DNA of 64,000 bases, taken from Thauera sp. JM12B12. GTDB lineage: Bacteria; Pseudomonadota; Gammaproteobacteria; Burkholderiales; Rhodocyclaceae. The DNA lies in assembly GCF_039614725.1 (NCBI RefSeq), contig NZ_CP154859.1, forward strand, positions 434,001 through 498,000, read 5' to 3'. The translations under genes were made by a program, and so were the position numbers. This document shows, piece after piece, positions 30,049 to 40,268 of this stretch (within the stretch, counting starts at the first letter, position 1; the number at the start of each line of letters is the position of its first letter). The notes beneath the pieces are model-generated. The model was not told the origin of the DNA and ran no database searches. It worked only from the letters and a program-made list of their open reading frames with translations.

Positions 30049-31272
30049 TCAGCCCGGGTGGCGCAGGAAGGTGCGGCGGGTTTCGAGCCAGACGGCCTCG
30101 TCCGCGCTCGCCAGGGCGTCGAGATCTGCGGGCGCCGCAGCCGGGTCGTCGACCCATTCGCGCAGCAGCGGCGAGCCGTTGATGAGGTCGATCGCCAGGC
30201 GCTCGTGCTCGTACTCGTAGGGGAAGTCGCGCCACAACGGGTAGTCCGGCTGCAGCCGGCGGATCGCCTTGAAGGCGAGCGCCTGCACCCGCCACGGGCG
30301 AAAGGCGGCATGATCGTAGTGCGCCGGGTCCTCGACGTGGATGTGCACGCCGTTGCACAGCCTGCCCACGTGCTTGTGGAAGGTGGGCTCGAACCAGCAC
30401 TCGCGCAGCACGCAGCCGGCGAGCCAGTCGGGGGCCAGCGCGCGCATTTCGGCAATGAGTGCGCGTGCATCCAGGTCTGGCGCGCCGAACAGCTCCAGCG
30501 GCCGGGTGGTGCCGCGGCCCTCGGACAGCGTCGTGCCCTCGAGCATCACGGTGCCGGCGTAGGCGCGTGCCATCCACAGGTTGGGGGCGTTGGGGCTGGG
30601 GTTGATCCAGCTGCGCTCGCCGAGCGGCCAACCGTAGCCGGGCGCCGCGTCGGGCTGCCAGCCCTGCATGTCGATCACCTGCAGGTCTACATCCAGCTTC
30701 AGCGTGGCGACGAACCAGTGTGCGAGCTCGCCCATGGTCAGCCCGTGGCGCATCGGCAGCGCGCCGGCGCCGACGAAGCTCTCCCAGCCGGGGCGCAGCA
30801 GCGTGCCCTCGACCGGGCGGCCGGCCGGGTTGGGGCGGTCGAGCACCCACACCGACTTGCCGTGCTTCGCCGCTTCTTCCAGCACATAGCGCAGCGTGGT
30901 GATGAAGGTGTAGATGCGGCAGCCGAGGTCCTGCAGGTCCACCAGCAGCACGTCGAAGCTGTCCATCATCGCCGCGCTCGGGCGGCGGACCTCGCCGTAG
31001 AGGCTGAACACCGGGATGCCGAGCAGCGGGTCGACGTAGTCGGGCGACTCCACCATGTTGTCCTGCTTGTCGCCGCGCAGGCCGTGCTGGGGACCGAAGG
31101 CGGCCGACAGGGTGAGGTCGGGCAGGGCGGCGAGGGCGTCGAGCGAATGGGTGAGCTCGCGGGTGACCGAGGCCGGGTGGGCGAGCAGGGCGACGCGGCG
31201 GCCGGCGAGCGGGCGGCGCAGCGCGGGCTCGGCGAGCAGGCGGTCGAGACCGAAGCGGAGGGCGGCGGCCAT
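30049..31272 (-). CDS. DUF1343 / NamZ-like (exo-N-acetylmuramidase family) protein
   Basis: 407 residues, DUF1343 family, whose characterised member NamZ removes N-acetylmuramic acid from the ends of muropeptides or glycan chains. Family landmarks are RVALLAHPASVT near the N-terminus, FGPQHGLRGDKQDNM, the VFSLYGEVRRPS segment, VDLQDLGCRIYTFITTL with the conserved D and R, and VLDRPNPAGRPVEG. There is no signal peptide, so the protein appears cytoplasmic, unlike exported members, and would act on imported cell-wall fragments. It follows the DOMON-like gene by four bases on the same strand, suggesting one operon. Confidence 0.85.
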   Translation of the reverse strand: MAAALRFGLDRLLAEPALRRPLAGRRVALLAHPASVTRELTHSLDALAALPDLTLSAAFGPQHGLRGDKQDNMVESPDYVDPLLGIPVFSLYGEVRRPSAAMMDSFDVLLVDLQDLGCRIYTFITTLRYVLEEAAKHGKSVWVLDRPNPAGRPVEGTLLRPGWESFVGAGALPMRHGLTMGELAHWFVATLKLDVDLQVIDMQGWQPDAAPGYGWPLGERSWINPSPNAPNLWMARAYAGTVMLEGTTLSEGRGTTRPLELFGAPDLDARALIAEMRALAPDWLAGCVLRECWFEPTFHKHVGRLCNGVHIHVEDPAHYDHAAFRPWRVQALAFKAIRRLQPDYPLWRDFPYEYEHERLAIDLINGSPLLREWVDDPAAAPADLDALASADEAVWLETRRTFLRHPG

Positions 31273-31276
31273 GCCG

Positions 31277-31909
31277 TCAGTCCGCCTGGCGCGCCGCGGT
31301 CGCCAGCGTCAGCACGAAAGTCTCGCGGGCATGGAAGTCGGGCTGGGCGGCGACGTGGCGCAGCGTCCAGTATTCGAGCTGGCCGTCCTTGCGCTCGACG
31401 ACCGCGGCCAGGTTCACCTGCAGGTCGCTGCCGGCGGGCACCGTGGGCAGCAGCTCGGCCGGGACATGGGCCTCGACGACCAGCACGCCGTCCTCCTGAG
31501 TGATGTGGATCTCCGGCGCTGCAGCGGGGGCGAAATCCTCCACGCGTTCGCGCCAGGCGCGGAAGGCGTACACCGCCCACTGCCCGGACGGCGAGAAGTT
31601 GTATTCGCGGTACTGCGCCTCGCCCGGCACGCCGAGGAAGACCTCGAAGCAGGTGTGCTGCCACAGCCCGTCCACCGGGCCCGTCCGCGCCGCGGCAGGC
31701 AGGGGCTCCGGGATGGCCAGCCTGCCGAGGCGGCTGTCCTCCAGCCGGAACTCGAACACCGCGCCGCCTCCGGGCGGCGAGAACATCGTCGCCAGCAGGC
31801 GGCCGACGGGGCCGCTGCCGGGGGCAGAGGCGTCGGGGCTGGTGGGGTGGGGGCGCAGGCCGACGGTGATGATGGGAACGCGCGGGCGTTCGGGGCGGGG
31901 CGAGGTCAC
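31277..31909 (-). CDS. DOMON-like domain protein
   Basis: About 210 residues. The C-terminal 170 form a DOMON-like beta-sandwich as annotated in many betaproteobacteria: VFEFRLEDSRLGRLAIPEP, WQHTCFEVFLGVPGEAQYRE, YNFSPSGQWAVYAF, then VVEAHVPAELLPTVP. DOMON-type folds bind haem or sugars; here the ligand is unknown and there is no signal peptide. The 5' end is uncertain: GTG at 31909 is the best start before the first family residues (ITVGLRPHP) but has no clear ribosome binding site, and the frame stays open far upstream through repetitive DNA. Directly upstream of the NamZ-like gene. Confidence 0.6.
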   Translation of the reverse strand: MTSPRPERPRVPIITVGLRPHPTSPDASAPGSGPVGRLLATMFSPPGGGAVFEFRLEDSRLGRLAIPEPLPAAARTGPVDGLWQHTCFEVFLGVPGEAQYREYNFSPSGQWAVYAFRAWRERVEDFAPAAAPEIHITQEDGVLVVEAHVPAELLPTVPAGSDLQVNLAAVVERKDGQLEYWTLRHVAAQPDFHARETFVLTLATAARQAD

Positions 31910-32034
31910 GATGATTGGGGCTCGAGCGATCGATGGTTGGCGCCCGGGCTGCTCGGCGACGGGCTTCGGCGCGGGCGGTACGAAAGGCGCAATGTTATCT
32001 GGTTCGGCTGCGCGCGCCCAAGGCGGGGCCAACA

Positions 32035-32093
32035 GGCATGGGGGCGCAGGCATGGGGCAATGGGCATGGGGCAACGGGCATGGGGCAACGGGG
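32035..32093. repeat. Short tandem repeat, 14-bp unit GGGCATGGGGCAAC
   Basis: Three near-perfect consecutive copies of GGGCATGGGGCAA(C/T), preceded by a fourth diverged copy, ending near 32093. Located in the gap between the DOMON-like gene (minus) and the MFS gene (plus). Not a CRISPR: no spacers. Confidence 0.75.
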
Positions 32094-32207
32094 CTGCATG
32101 GCCGGGCGCGCGCGCGGCGTGACCACGCCATCGCCCCCGCGAGGCGTTCAGGTGCGAGGGATTTCCCCGCTTGAGCGGCCGCGTCCCACGTACCAAACTC
32201 TGCCGCC

Positions 32208-33380
32208 ATGCGCTCCGCTCCGCTCGCCGTCATCGTCATCGCCCAGCTCTTCGGCACCTCGCTGTGGTTCTCCGCCAACGCCGCCGGAGAGGATCTCATG
32301 CGCGCCTGGGGGCTGCAGGCGGCCGACATCGGGCGGCTCACCATCGCGGTCCAGCTCGGCTTCATCCTCGGCACGCTCGGCTTCGCGCTCAGCGGGCTGG
32401 CCGACCGCTTCGCCGCCAGCCGCATCTTCGCGGTGTGCGCGGTGATCGGGGCCGCTGCCAATGCCGGCTTCGCGCTGCTCGCCGGGGATCTGGGGGCGGG
32501 GCTGGCGTGGCGCTTCGTGGTCGGGCTGGCGCTCGCCGGGGTCTACCCGCTGGGCATGAAGCTGGTGGTGAGCTGGGTGCCGGAGCAGGCGGGCGCGGCG
32601 CTGGCCTGGCTGGTCGGCATGCTGACGCTGGGAACTGCGCTGCCCCACGGGGTGCGCATGTTCGACGCCGGCTGGGGCTGGCAGGCGACGCTGCTGGTGT
32701 CCTCGCTGCTCGCCCTGCTCGCGGCGGCGATGATCTTCCGTCTCGGCGACGGTCCGCATCTGGCGCGCCGTCCGGGGGCGCCGCGCCTGCGCCTGGGCGA
32801 GGGCCTGTATGCGCTGCGCGAGCCGCGCTTCCGGGCGTCGGCCTTCGGCTATTTCGGCCATCAGTGGGAGCTGTATGCGTTCTGGACGCTGGTGCCGCTG
32901 CTGGTGACGGCCGCGCGCGGGGCCGAGGCGGGGTCGCCGGCCGGGCCGGCGTTCGCGGTGATCGGCATCGGCGCGGCGGGCTGCGTGCTCGGCGGCATGC
33001 TGAGCCGGCGCATCGGCAGCGCGCGGGTGGCGGCGCTTGCGCTCGCGCTGTCGGCGCTGTGCTGCGCGGTGTATCCCTTCGCCACCGGCTGGCCGCCCTT
33101 GCTGCTGGCGGCGCTGATGCTGGTGTGGGGGGCGAGCGTGGTTGCCGACTCGCCGCATTTCTCCGCGCTGTCCGCGCGCGCCTGTGCGCAGGAGAGCGTG
33201 GGCAGCGCGCTCGCCTTCCAGAACGCGATCGGCTTTGCGATCACCATGGCGTCGATCGAGCTCACCACCCGGCTGTGGCCGCTGATCGGCGACCGCGTCG
33301 CGTGGGTGCTGCTGCCCGGGCCGGTGCTGGGGCTGATCGCGCTGCGGCCGCTCTGGCGCGCGCCTGAGAACGCTGCCTGA
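32208..33380 (+). CDS. Major facilitator superfamily transporter
   Basis: Inner-membrane carrier of 390 residues with twelve predicted helices. The N-terminus ([27 protein letters not shown]) and the loop 2-3 motif [10 protein letters not shown] place it in the MFS; the [11 protein letters not shown] pattern is shared with a group annotated as nitrate/cyanate-like or uncharacterised permeases. Substrate unknown. The gene stands alone, divergent from the DOMON/NamZ unit. Confidence 0.85.
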   Translation: MRSAPLAVIVIAQLFGTSLWFSANAAGEDLMRAWGLQAADIGRLTIAVQLGFILGTLGFALSGLADRFAASRIFAVCAVIGAAANAGFALLAGDLGAGLAWRFVVGLALAGVYPLGMKLVVSWVPEQAGAALAWLVGMLTLGTALPHGVRMFDAGWGWQATLLVSSLLALLAAAMIFRLGDGPHLARRPGAPRLRLGEGLYALREPRFRASAFGYFGHQWELYAFWTLVPLLVTAARGAEAGSPAGPAFAVIGIGAAGCVLGGMLSRRIGSARVAALALALSALCCAVYPFATGWPPLLLAALMLVWGASVVADSPHFSALSARACAQESVGSALAFQNAIGFAITMASIELTTRLWPLIGDRVAWVLLPGPVLGLIALRPLWRAPENAA

Positions 33381-33517
33381 GGGCGTTCCCCACCTGCGCG
33401 TGCGTGTTCTCACGCAGCGGCGCTAATCCGTATTGCCCAAATTGAGTCGATCATGCAGCATCGACGGCGCGCACGGCCCATGGGGGGCGAGTGCGGGTCA
33501 ACCACTCAGAGCCACGC

Positions 33518-36304
33518 ATGAAGAGCAGGCTTCCGATGTCGCTCAACTTCCGCCTGTGGGTCGTCGTGCTGCTCGCCGTGCTGCCGATCTTCTCGATGGT
33601 CGCCTTCGACTATCAGGACCAGCGCCGCGAGCTGGCACGGGCGCTGGAGGACGATGTGCTGCGCATGCTGTCGGTCGCCGAGCAGCAGGAACGCCTCGCG
33701 CTGGAGTCGGTGCAGGGCACGCTGAAGGTGATGGCGCGCGCCGATGATCTGGATACGCTCGACCCCCTGGAGTGCACCGGGCTCGTGCAGCGGATGCTGG
33801 ACACGCTGGCCGACTACAACAACCTGGGCGCGGCCCTGCCCGACGGCCGCGTGTTCTGCAGTGGCCGCAGCGGTGCAGGTGCGACCACGGTCCAGGATCG
33901 TCGGTGGTTCATCGAGGCGAGCAAGGGGCAAGGCCTGGGCCGGGGCGAGTTCGTCCTCGGCCGCATCTCCGGCCAGCCGGGCCTGGTGTTCGGCTACCCG
34001 GTGCGCGAAACCGACGGCGCGCTGCGTACCGTGGTGTTCGCGGCGATCGGCTTTCGCTGGTTCGATCGCATGATCATCGGCTACGGGCTCCCGGCGGGCT
34101 GGAGTGCAAACCTGATCTCCCGCGATGGCGTGCTGCTGGCGGGCTCGTCGATGGGGGCCCAGGGCCAGGCCCTGCCGCCCGAGCAGGTCGCCGCGCTGAA
34201 CGCGACTGCGCGCTCCGCGGGGCGCACCGTCGAGCTAGCCGACGCGGGCGGCCAGGTCCGCCTATATGGCGCGCGCAGCGTCAGCTTTGCCAGCGAGGAC
34301 ATCCTGGTAGCCATCGGCGCGCCGCTTGGCGCCACGCTCGGCGAGATCGACCGCGCCTTTCATCGTCGCGTCGCGCTGCTCGCGCTCATCACGCTGGTGT
34401 CGGCCGCGCTCGCGCACCTGGTCATCCATGGCCTGATCGGACGCTGGGCGCGGCAGGTGCGCGAGGTGGTCGAGGCGATCGGCAATGGACGCCTCGCTGC
34501 GAGGCTGGAGGTTGCCTCCTCGGTACGCGAGCTTCGCGCGCTGGAGCAGGGGATCAACCTGATGGCGGCCGGGCTCGAGCAGCGCGAGGCAGCCCTGGTT
34601 GCGCGCGACCACGAGCTTCGCCGCCTGTCGATGGCGGTCGAGCAGAGTCCCGAGAGCATCGTCATCACCGACACCGCGGGGGCGATCGAGTACGTCAATG
34701 ACGCCTTCGTGCGCAACACCGGCTATGCCCGCGAGGAACTGATCGGGCGCAATCCGCGCATCCTCAACAAGGGCGCCACGCCGAGCGCCACCTACCAGGA
34801 CCTGTGGGCGACGCTGGGACGCGGCGAGGTGTGGCGGGGCGAGTTCCACAACACGCGCAAGGACGGCTCGAGCTACATCGAGCTCGCCACCGTGGCGCCG
34901 ATCCGCGATGCCGGCGGGGTCGTCACCCACTATGTGGCGGTGAAGGAGGACATCACCCTGCGCCGGCGCTCCGAGGAGCTGGTGCACCGCCTCGCCTACT
35001 ACGACCCGCTGACCGGGCTGCCCAACCGCGCGATGCTGCGCGACCGCCTGCAGCACGCGATCCTGGCCAGCGCCGGCAGCGGCGAATTCGGCATGGTGCT
35101 GTTGCTCGACATCGATCGCTTCAAGCAGCTCAACGACACCCGCGGTCATGCGGTCGGCGACGAGCTGCTGCGCGCGATCGCGCGGCGGCTGCGCCACGTG
35201 GTGGACGAGGCCGCGACCATCGCGCGCCAGGGCGATGACGACTTCGGCGTCATCGTCGAGAGCCTGGGCAAACGCCGGGAGGAGGCGCTGCTGCGTGCCG
35301 AGGCGCTGGCCCGCGAGATTCACGCCTCCCTCAACGAGCCCTATGCGCTCGAGGGCTCGGTCACGCTGAGCTACGTCACCCACAGCATCGGCATCACGCT
35401 GTTCGTCGGCCGCCAGTGGTCGCACGAGAATCTGTTCAAGCAGGCCGAGGTGGCGCTGTTCGCCGCGAAGGAGGAGGGGCGCAACACCATCCGCTTCTTC
35501 AGCCCGCAGATGCAGTCGCTGGTGGATGCGCACGCCGCGATGGAGAACGGCCTGCGCGCTGCCCTGGCGAACGCCTCGTTCCGCCTGTTCTACCAGCCCC
35601 AGGTGGACGCGGCGGGCCGGATCGTGGGCGCCGAGGCCCTCATCCGCTGGATCGACGGCGACGGACGCTTCGTCTCGCCGGCGGTCTTCATCCCGATTGC
35701 CGAGGAGACCGGGCTGATCGTGCCGATCGGCCAGTGGGTGCTCGAGACCGCGTGCGCGCAGCTTGCGGCCTGGCAGGCGTCGCCGGCGACACGTGGGCTC
35801 AGCGTCGCGGTGAATGTCAGTGCGCGCCAGTTCCACCAGCCCGACTTCGTCGGACAGGTGCTCGCCTGCGTCGAGCGGCACGGCATCGATCCGGCGGGGC
35901 TGAAGCTCGAGCTGACCGAGAGCGTGATCCTGGGCGACCGCGACGAGGCCTTCGCGCGCATGGCGAACCTGCGCGCGCATGGCCTGCGCTTTGCGCTCGA
36001 CGATTTCGGGACCGGCTACTCGTCGCTGTCCTACCTCAAGCGCATGCCGCTGGACCAGCTCAAGATCGACCAGTCCTTCGTCCGCGACATGCTCGCCGAC
36101 GCGAGCAGCGCGACCATCGTCCGCGCCATCCTCGGCATGAGCGCCTCGCTCGGGCTGCATGTGGTCGCCGAGGGCGTGGAGACGGACGAACAGGCGGCCT
36201 TCCTCAAGGCGCAGGGCTGCACCGGGTTTCAGGGTTACCTGTATGGTCGGCCGCTGCCGATCGGCGAGTGGCCCGCGGCGTGGCTGCAGCCCGCCGCGGA
36301 TTGA
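33518..36304 (+). CDS. Sensor PAS-GGDEF-EAL protein with a degenerate GGDEF motif
   Basis: About 928 residues. Start uncertain: ATG 33518 is used here; GTG 33491 and ATG 33536 are alternatives, the latter with the better ribosome binding site. Order: membrane helix (about 10-30), periplasmic Cache-like sensor to about 275, second helix, HAMP-like region, PAS domain (about 370-480, EQSPESIVITDTAGAIEYVN), GGDEF domain and EAL domain. The cyclase motif is GDDDF (about 572-576) instead of GGDEF, so cyclase activity is probably lost. The phosphodiesterase motif AEALIRW (EAL at about 706) and DDFGTGYSSL are intact, predicting a cyclic-di-GMP hydrolase possibly regulated by GTP binding. Confidence 0.87.
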   Translation: MKSRLPMSLNFRLWVVVLLAVLPIFSMVAFDYQDQRRELARALEDDVLRMLSVAEQQERLALESVQGTLKVMARADDLDTLDPLECTGLVQRMLDTLADYNNLGAALPDGRVFCSGRSGAGATTVQDRRWFIEASKGQGLGRGEFVLGRISGQPGLVFGYPVRETDGALRTVVFAAIGFRWFDRMIIGYGLPAGWSANLISRDGVLLAGSSMGAQGQALPPEQVAALNATARSAGRTVELADAGGQVRLYGARSVSFASEDILVAIGAPLGATLGEIDRAFHRRVALLALITLVSAALAHLVIHGLIGRWARQVREVVEAIGNGRLAARLEVASSVRELRALEQGINLMAAGLEQREAALVARDHELRRLSMAVEQSPESIVITDTAGAIEYVNDAFVRNTGYAREELIGRNPRILNKGATPSATYQDLWATLGRGEVWRGEFHNTRKDGSSYIELATVAPIRDAGGVVTHYVAVKEDITLRRRSEELVHRLAYYDPLTGLPNRAMLRDRLQHAILASAGSGEFGMVLLLDIDRFKQLNDTRGHAVGDELLRAIARRLRHVVDEAATIARQGDDDFGVIVESLGKRREEALLRAEALAREIHASLNEPYALEGSVTLSYVTHSIGITLFVGRQWSHENLFKQAEVALFAAKEEGRNTIRFFSPQMQSLVDAHAAMENGLRAALANASFRLFYQPQVDAAGRIVGAEALIRWIDGDGRFVSPAVFIPIAEETGLIVPIGQWVLETACAQLAAWQASPATRGLSVAVNVSARQFHQPDFVGQVLACVERHGIDPAGLKLELTESVILGDRDEAFARMANLRAHGLRFALDDFGTGYSSLSYLKRMPLDQLKIDQSFVRDMLADASSATIVRAILGMSASLGLHVVAEGVETDEQAAFLKAQGCTGFQGYLYGRPLPIGEWPAAWLQPAAD

Positions 36305-36382
36305 AGCGCGCACTTGTCGCCGACGGTGGAGGTGGCAACAATGCGGCCACCCGCTCCGGGTGACTGAGGGACAGGGTCAAGC

Positions 36383-36802
36383 ATGATCAAGGTTGGCAAG
36401 CATCTGCTCGTGGCTTTGGCGTTGGGCGCCGCTGCGCTGCCGGCGTCGGCGCAGCCGGGGGCGTCGCCGGATGCGGCGGCTGGCGGCCCGGCGCTGCGCC
36501 TGGAATGTGGCGGCATCGGCCTCGAGTCGTCGCAGCGCATGCGCGCGGAGGTGGCGATGCATGCGCTGACGCTGTTCTTCTCGACGACCGAGGGCGGTTT
36601 CGTCACCGATGTGGCGACGCGGGTGGACGATCCGCTCGGCGACCGCCGGGTGGAGGCCTCCTGCGGGCCGATCGGCCAGCTCGACGTGCCCGAGGCGGGG
36701 CGCTACCGCATCACCGCGACCTACGCCGGGCAGACGCAGGAGCACTGGATCGACCTGAGCCCGGGCGGCGGCGCGCGTCTGGCCCTGCGCTGGCAGGAAT
36801 AA
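36383..36802 (+). CDS. Small exported protein of unknown function
   Basis: 139 residues. Sec signal peptide MIKVGKHLLVALALGAAALP with cleavage after ASA (residue 23). The mature part is short and beta-rich, with two Cys (LECGGIG and EASCGPIG) that may form a disulfide in the periplasm and a C-terminal GRYRITATYAGQTQEHWIDL like a carboxypeptidase-regulatory or transthyretin-type fold. No family recognised. Lies between the cyclic-di-GMP protein and trpS on the same strand. Confidence 0.65.
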   Translation: MIKVGKHLLVALALGAAALPASAQPGASPDAAAGGPALRLECGGIGLESSQRMRAEVAMHALTLFFSTTEGGFVTDVATRVDDPLGDRRVEASCGPIGQLDVPEAGRYRITATYAGQTQEHWIDLSPGGGARLALRWQE

Positions 36803-36886
36803 GCCGCTCCGCCGCGATCCGCCTTATCCCTGCGCGCCGAAGCCGTTAAACTCGCGGTCTTTGTCCAGTTTGAGCCGGAGCGATCC

Positions 36887-38194
36887 ATGACTGTCCAGCG
36901 CGTCCTTACCGGGATCACCACCTCGGGCACGCCCCACCTCGGCAACTATGCCGGCGCCATCCGTCCGGCGGTCGCCGCCAGCCGCCAGCCCGGCGTGGAA
37001 AGCTTCTACTTCCTGGCCGACTATCACGCGCTGATCAAGACCACCGACCCGCTGCGCGTGCAGCGCTCGACGCTGGAGATCGCCGCCACCTGGCTCGCCG
37101 CCGGGCTCGACACCGACCGCGTGTGGTTCTACCGCCAGTCCGACATCCCCGAGATCCCCGAGCTCACCTGGCTGATCACCTGCGTCGCCGGCAAGGGCCT
37201 GCTCAACCGCGCCCACGCCTACAAGGCGGCGGTGGACAAGAACACTGCCGAGGGCGTCGATCCGGACGCCGGGGTCAACATGGGGCTCTACATGTACCCG
37301 GTGCTGATGGCGGCCGACATCCTGATGTTCAAGGCCAACTCGGTGCCGGTCGGCCGCGACCAGATCCAGCACATTGAGATGGCGCGCGACATCGCCGGCA
37401 GTTTCAACCACCTCTACGGTGAGCACTTCGTGCTGCCCGAGGCCGCCATCGACGCCTCGGTCGCCACCCTGCCCGGGCTGGACGGCCGCAAGATGAGCAA
37501 GAGCTACGACAACACCATCCCGCTGTTCGCGCCCACCGCCGAGCTGCGCAAGCTGATCTTCTCGATCGTCACCGACTCGAAGGCGCCGGGCGAGCCCAAG
37601 GATGCCGACGGCTCGGCGCTGTTCCAGCTCTACCAGGCGTTTTCCTCCGCCGAGGAGACGCGCGCGATGCGCGCCGCCTTCGACGAGGGCATCGCCTGGG
37701 GCGAGGCCAAGCAGGCGCTGTTCGAGCGCATCGAGGCCGCGGTGGCGCCGATGCGCGAACACTACGAGGCGCTGATCGCCGAACCGGCGCGCATCGAGAA
37801 GCATCTGCATGAAGGCGCCGCCAAGGCGCGCGCGATCGCCACGCCTTTCCTGGCCGAGCTGCGCCACGCGGTCGGCCTGCGCAATCTGGCCAGCGTGCCG
37901 CGCGCGGCCAAGGTCGAGAAGGCGAAGACCGCGCTGCCACAGTTCAAGCAGTACCGCGAGGCCGACGGCCGCTTCCACTTCAAGCTGCTCGACGCCGACG
38001 GCCGCCTGCTGCTGCAGGGCTCGGGCTTCGCCTCGCCGCGCGAGGCGGGCGCGGTGGTGGCGGCGCTGAAGCAGGGCGCCGCGTTCGAGATGCAGGGCCT
38101 GGCGCTGTGGCTCGAGGGCGCCGAGGTGGCGACGCTTGGCGACGGCGTCGACGAGGCTGCGCTGCGTGCGGCGCTGGGCGCGTTTGCCGACTGA
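36887..38194 (+). CDS. trpS: Tryptophanyl-tRNA synthetase with C-terminal extension
   Basis: Charges tRNA-Trp; class I synthetase. ATG at 36887 after GCCGGAG. The HIGH-equivalent is TPHLGN (residues 15-20) and KMSKS is at 202-206. At 435 residues it is about 100 longer than bacillary or E. coli TrpRS. The extra C-terminal part (about 345-435) contains GRFHFKLLDADGRLLLQGSG followed by FASPREAGAVVAALKQG, which resembles the YegP/DUF1508 repeat, a fold of unclear role. Convergent with cysB. Confidence 0.95.
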   Translation: MTVQRVLTGITTSGTPHLGNYAGAIRPAVAASRQPGVESFYFLADYHALIKTTDPLRVQRSTLEIAATWLAAGLDTDRVWFYRQSDIPEIPELTWLITCVAGKGLLNRAHAYKAAVDKNTAEGVDPDAGVNMGLYMYPVLMAADILMFKANSVPVGRDQIQHIEMARDIAGSFNHLYGEHFVLPEAAIDASVATLPGLDGRKMSKSYDNTIPLFAPTAELRKLIFSIVTDSKAPGEPKDADGSALFQLYQAFSSAEETRAMRAAFDEGIAWGEAKQALFERIEAAVAPMREHYEALIAEPARIEKHLHEGAAKARAIATPFLAELRHAVGLRNLASVPRAAKVEKAKTALPQFKQYREADGRFHFKLLDADGRLLLQGSGFASPREAGAVVAALKQGAAFEMQGLALWLEGAEVATLGDGVDEAALRAALGAFAD

Positions 38195-38244
38195 GCCTGC
38201 GGGCGGTCTGTAGCGGCAGGCGCCCGTCCGGCGGTACGGCGTAC

Positions 38245-39170
38245 TCAGCCGGCCGTGCCGCCGACCGCGTCGGCCACCACCACTTCGGTCAGCTCGGGCG
38301 CGCACAGTTCGATGAAGCGGTAGGCGAAGCCGCGCAGGTAGTGGCCGCGGCGCACCGCGATGCGGGTGACGTTCCCGGCGAACAGGTGGTCGCTGTCGAG
38401 CTTGCGCAGGCCGGGGTCGCGCGTCGGGTTGAAGGCCATCGAGGCCAGGATGCCCACCCCCAGCCCGAGCTCCACATAGGTCTTGATCACGTCGGCGTCG
38501 AGCGCCGACATCACCACGTCGGGCGTCAGCCCGGCGCGGGCAAAGGTCTGGTCGATGCGGGTGCGGCCGGTGAAACCCTCGTGGTAGGTGATCACCGGGT
38601 GCGCGACGATCGCCTCCAGGGTCAGCGGCTGCACCGCCTCGAGCGGGTGGCCGGCGGGCACGACGACCGCGTGCTGCCAGCCGTAGTAGGGGAAGGAGGC
38701 CAGCTCCGGCACCTCGGCCAGCGCCTCGGTGGCGACCCCGATGTCGGCCTCGCCGTCGAGCAGCATCTGCACGATCTCGCCCGGGCTGCCCTGGTGCAGC
38801 TTGAGCAGCACGCGCGGGTAGGCGCGCTTGAACGCCGCCACCACCCCGGGCAGCGCGTAGCGCGCCTGGGTGTGGGTGGTGACTACCGTCAGCTGGCCCT
38901 GGTCGCGTCCGCGGTACTGGTCGGCCAGGCGCTTGATGTTGGCGGCGTCGAGCAGCATGCGCTCGACCATCACCACCAGCTCCTCGCCGGGCGGGGTGAG
39001 GCCGAGCAGGCGCTTGCCCTTGCGCACGAAGAGCGCGATGCCGAGCTCGTCCTCGAGGTCCTTGATGTGCTTGGACACCCCGGACTGCGAGGTGAACAGC
39101 GCGTTGGCGACCTCGGTGAGATTGAAGCCGCGGCGTGCGGTCTCGCGGATGATGCGCAACTGCTGGAAGT

Positions 39171-39174
<4 letters not shown>
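38245..39174 (-). CDS. cysB: CysB-type LysR regulator of sulfur assimilation
   Basis: 309 residues. N-terminal winged helix [20 protein letters not shown] followed by [20 protein letters not shown] is characteristic of CysB/Cbl and not of general LysR proteins. The effector domain carries the [11 protein letters not shown] and [16 protein letters not shown] segments of the CysB family, where O- or N-acetylserine and sulfate or thiosulfate bind. The start codon overlaps the cysA stop (ATGA), so it is the last gene of cysTWA-cysB, a common betaproteobacterial arrangement. It probably acts at the promoter of its own operon and of sbp, which share a conserved motif. Confidence 0.93.

Positions 39175-40264
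<1,090 letters not shown>

Positions 40265-40268
<4 letters not shown>

Noticed and set aside
32035..32093. Possible CRISPR-like array
   Set aside because: The units are contiguous 14-mers without spacers and no cas genes are present.
31910..32461. N-terminal extension of the DOMON-like protein through the tandem repeat and into the MFS gene
   Set aside because: The extension encodes repetitive Pro/Cys/His sequence derived from the 14-bp repeat and from the antisense of the MFS gene.
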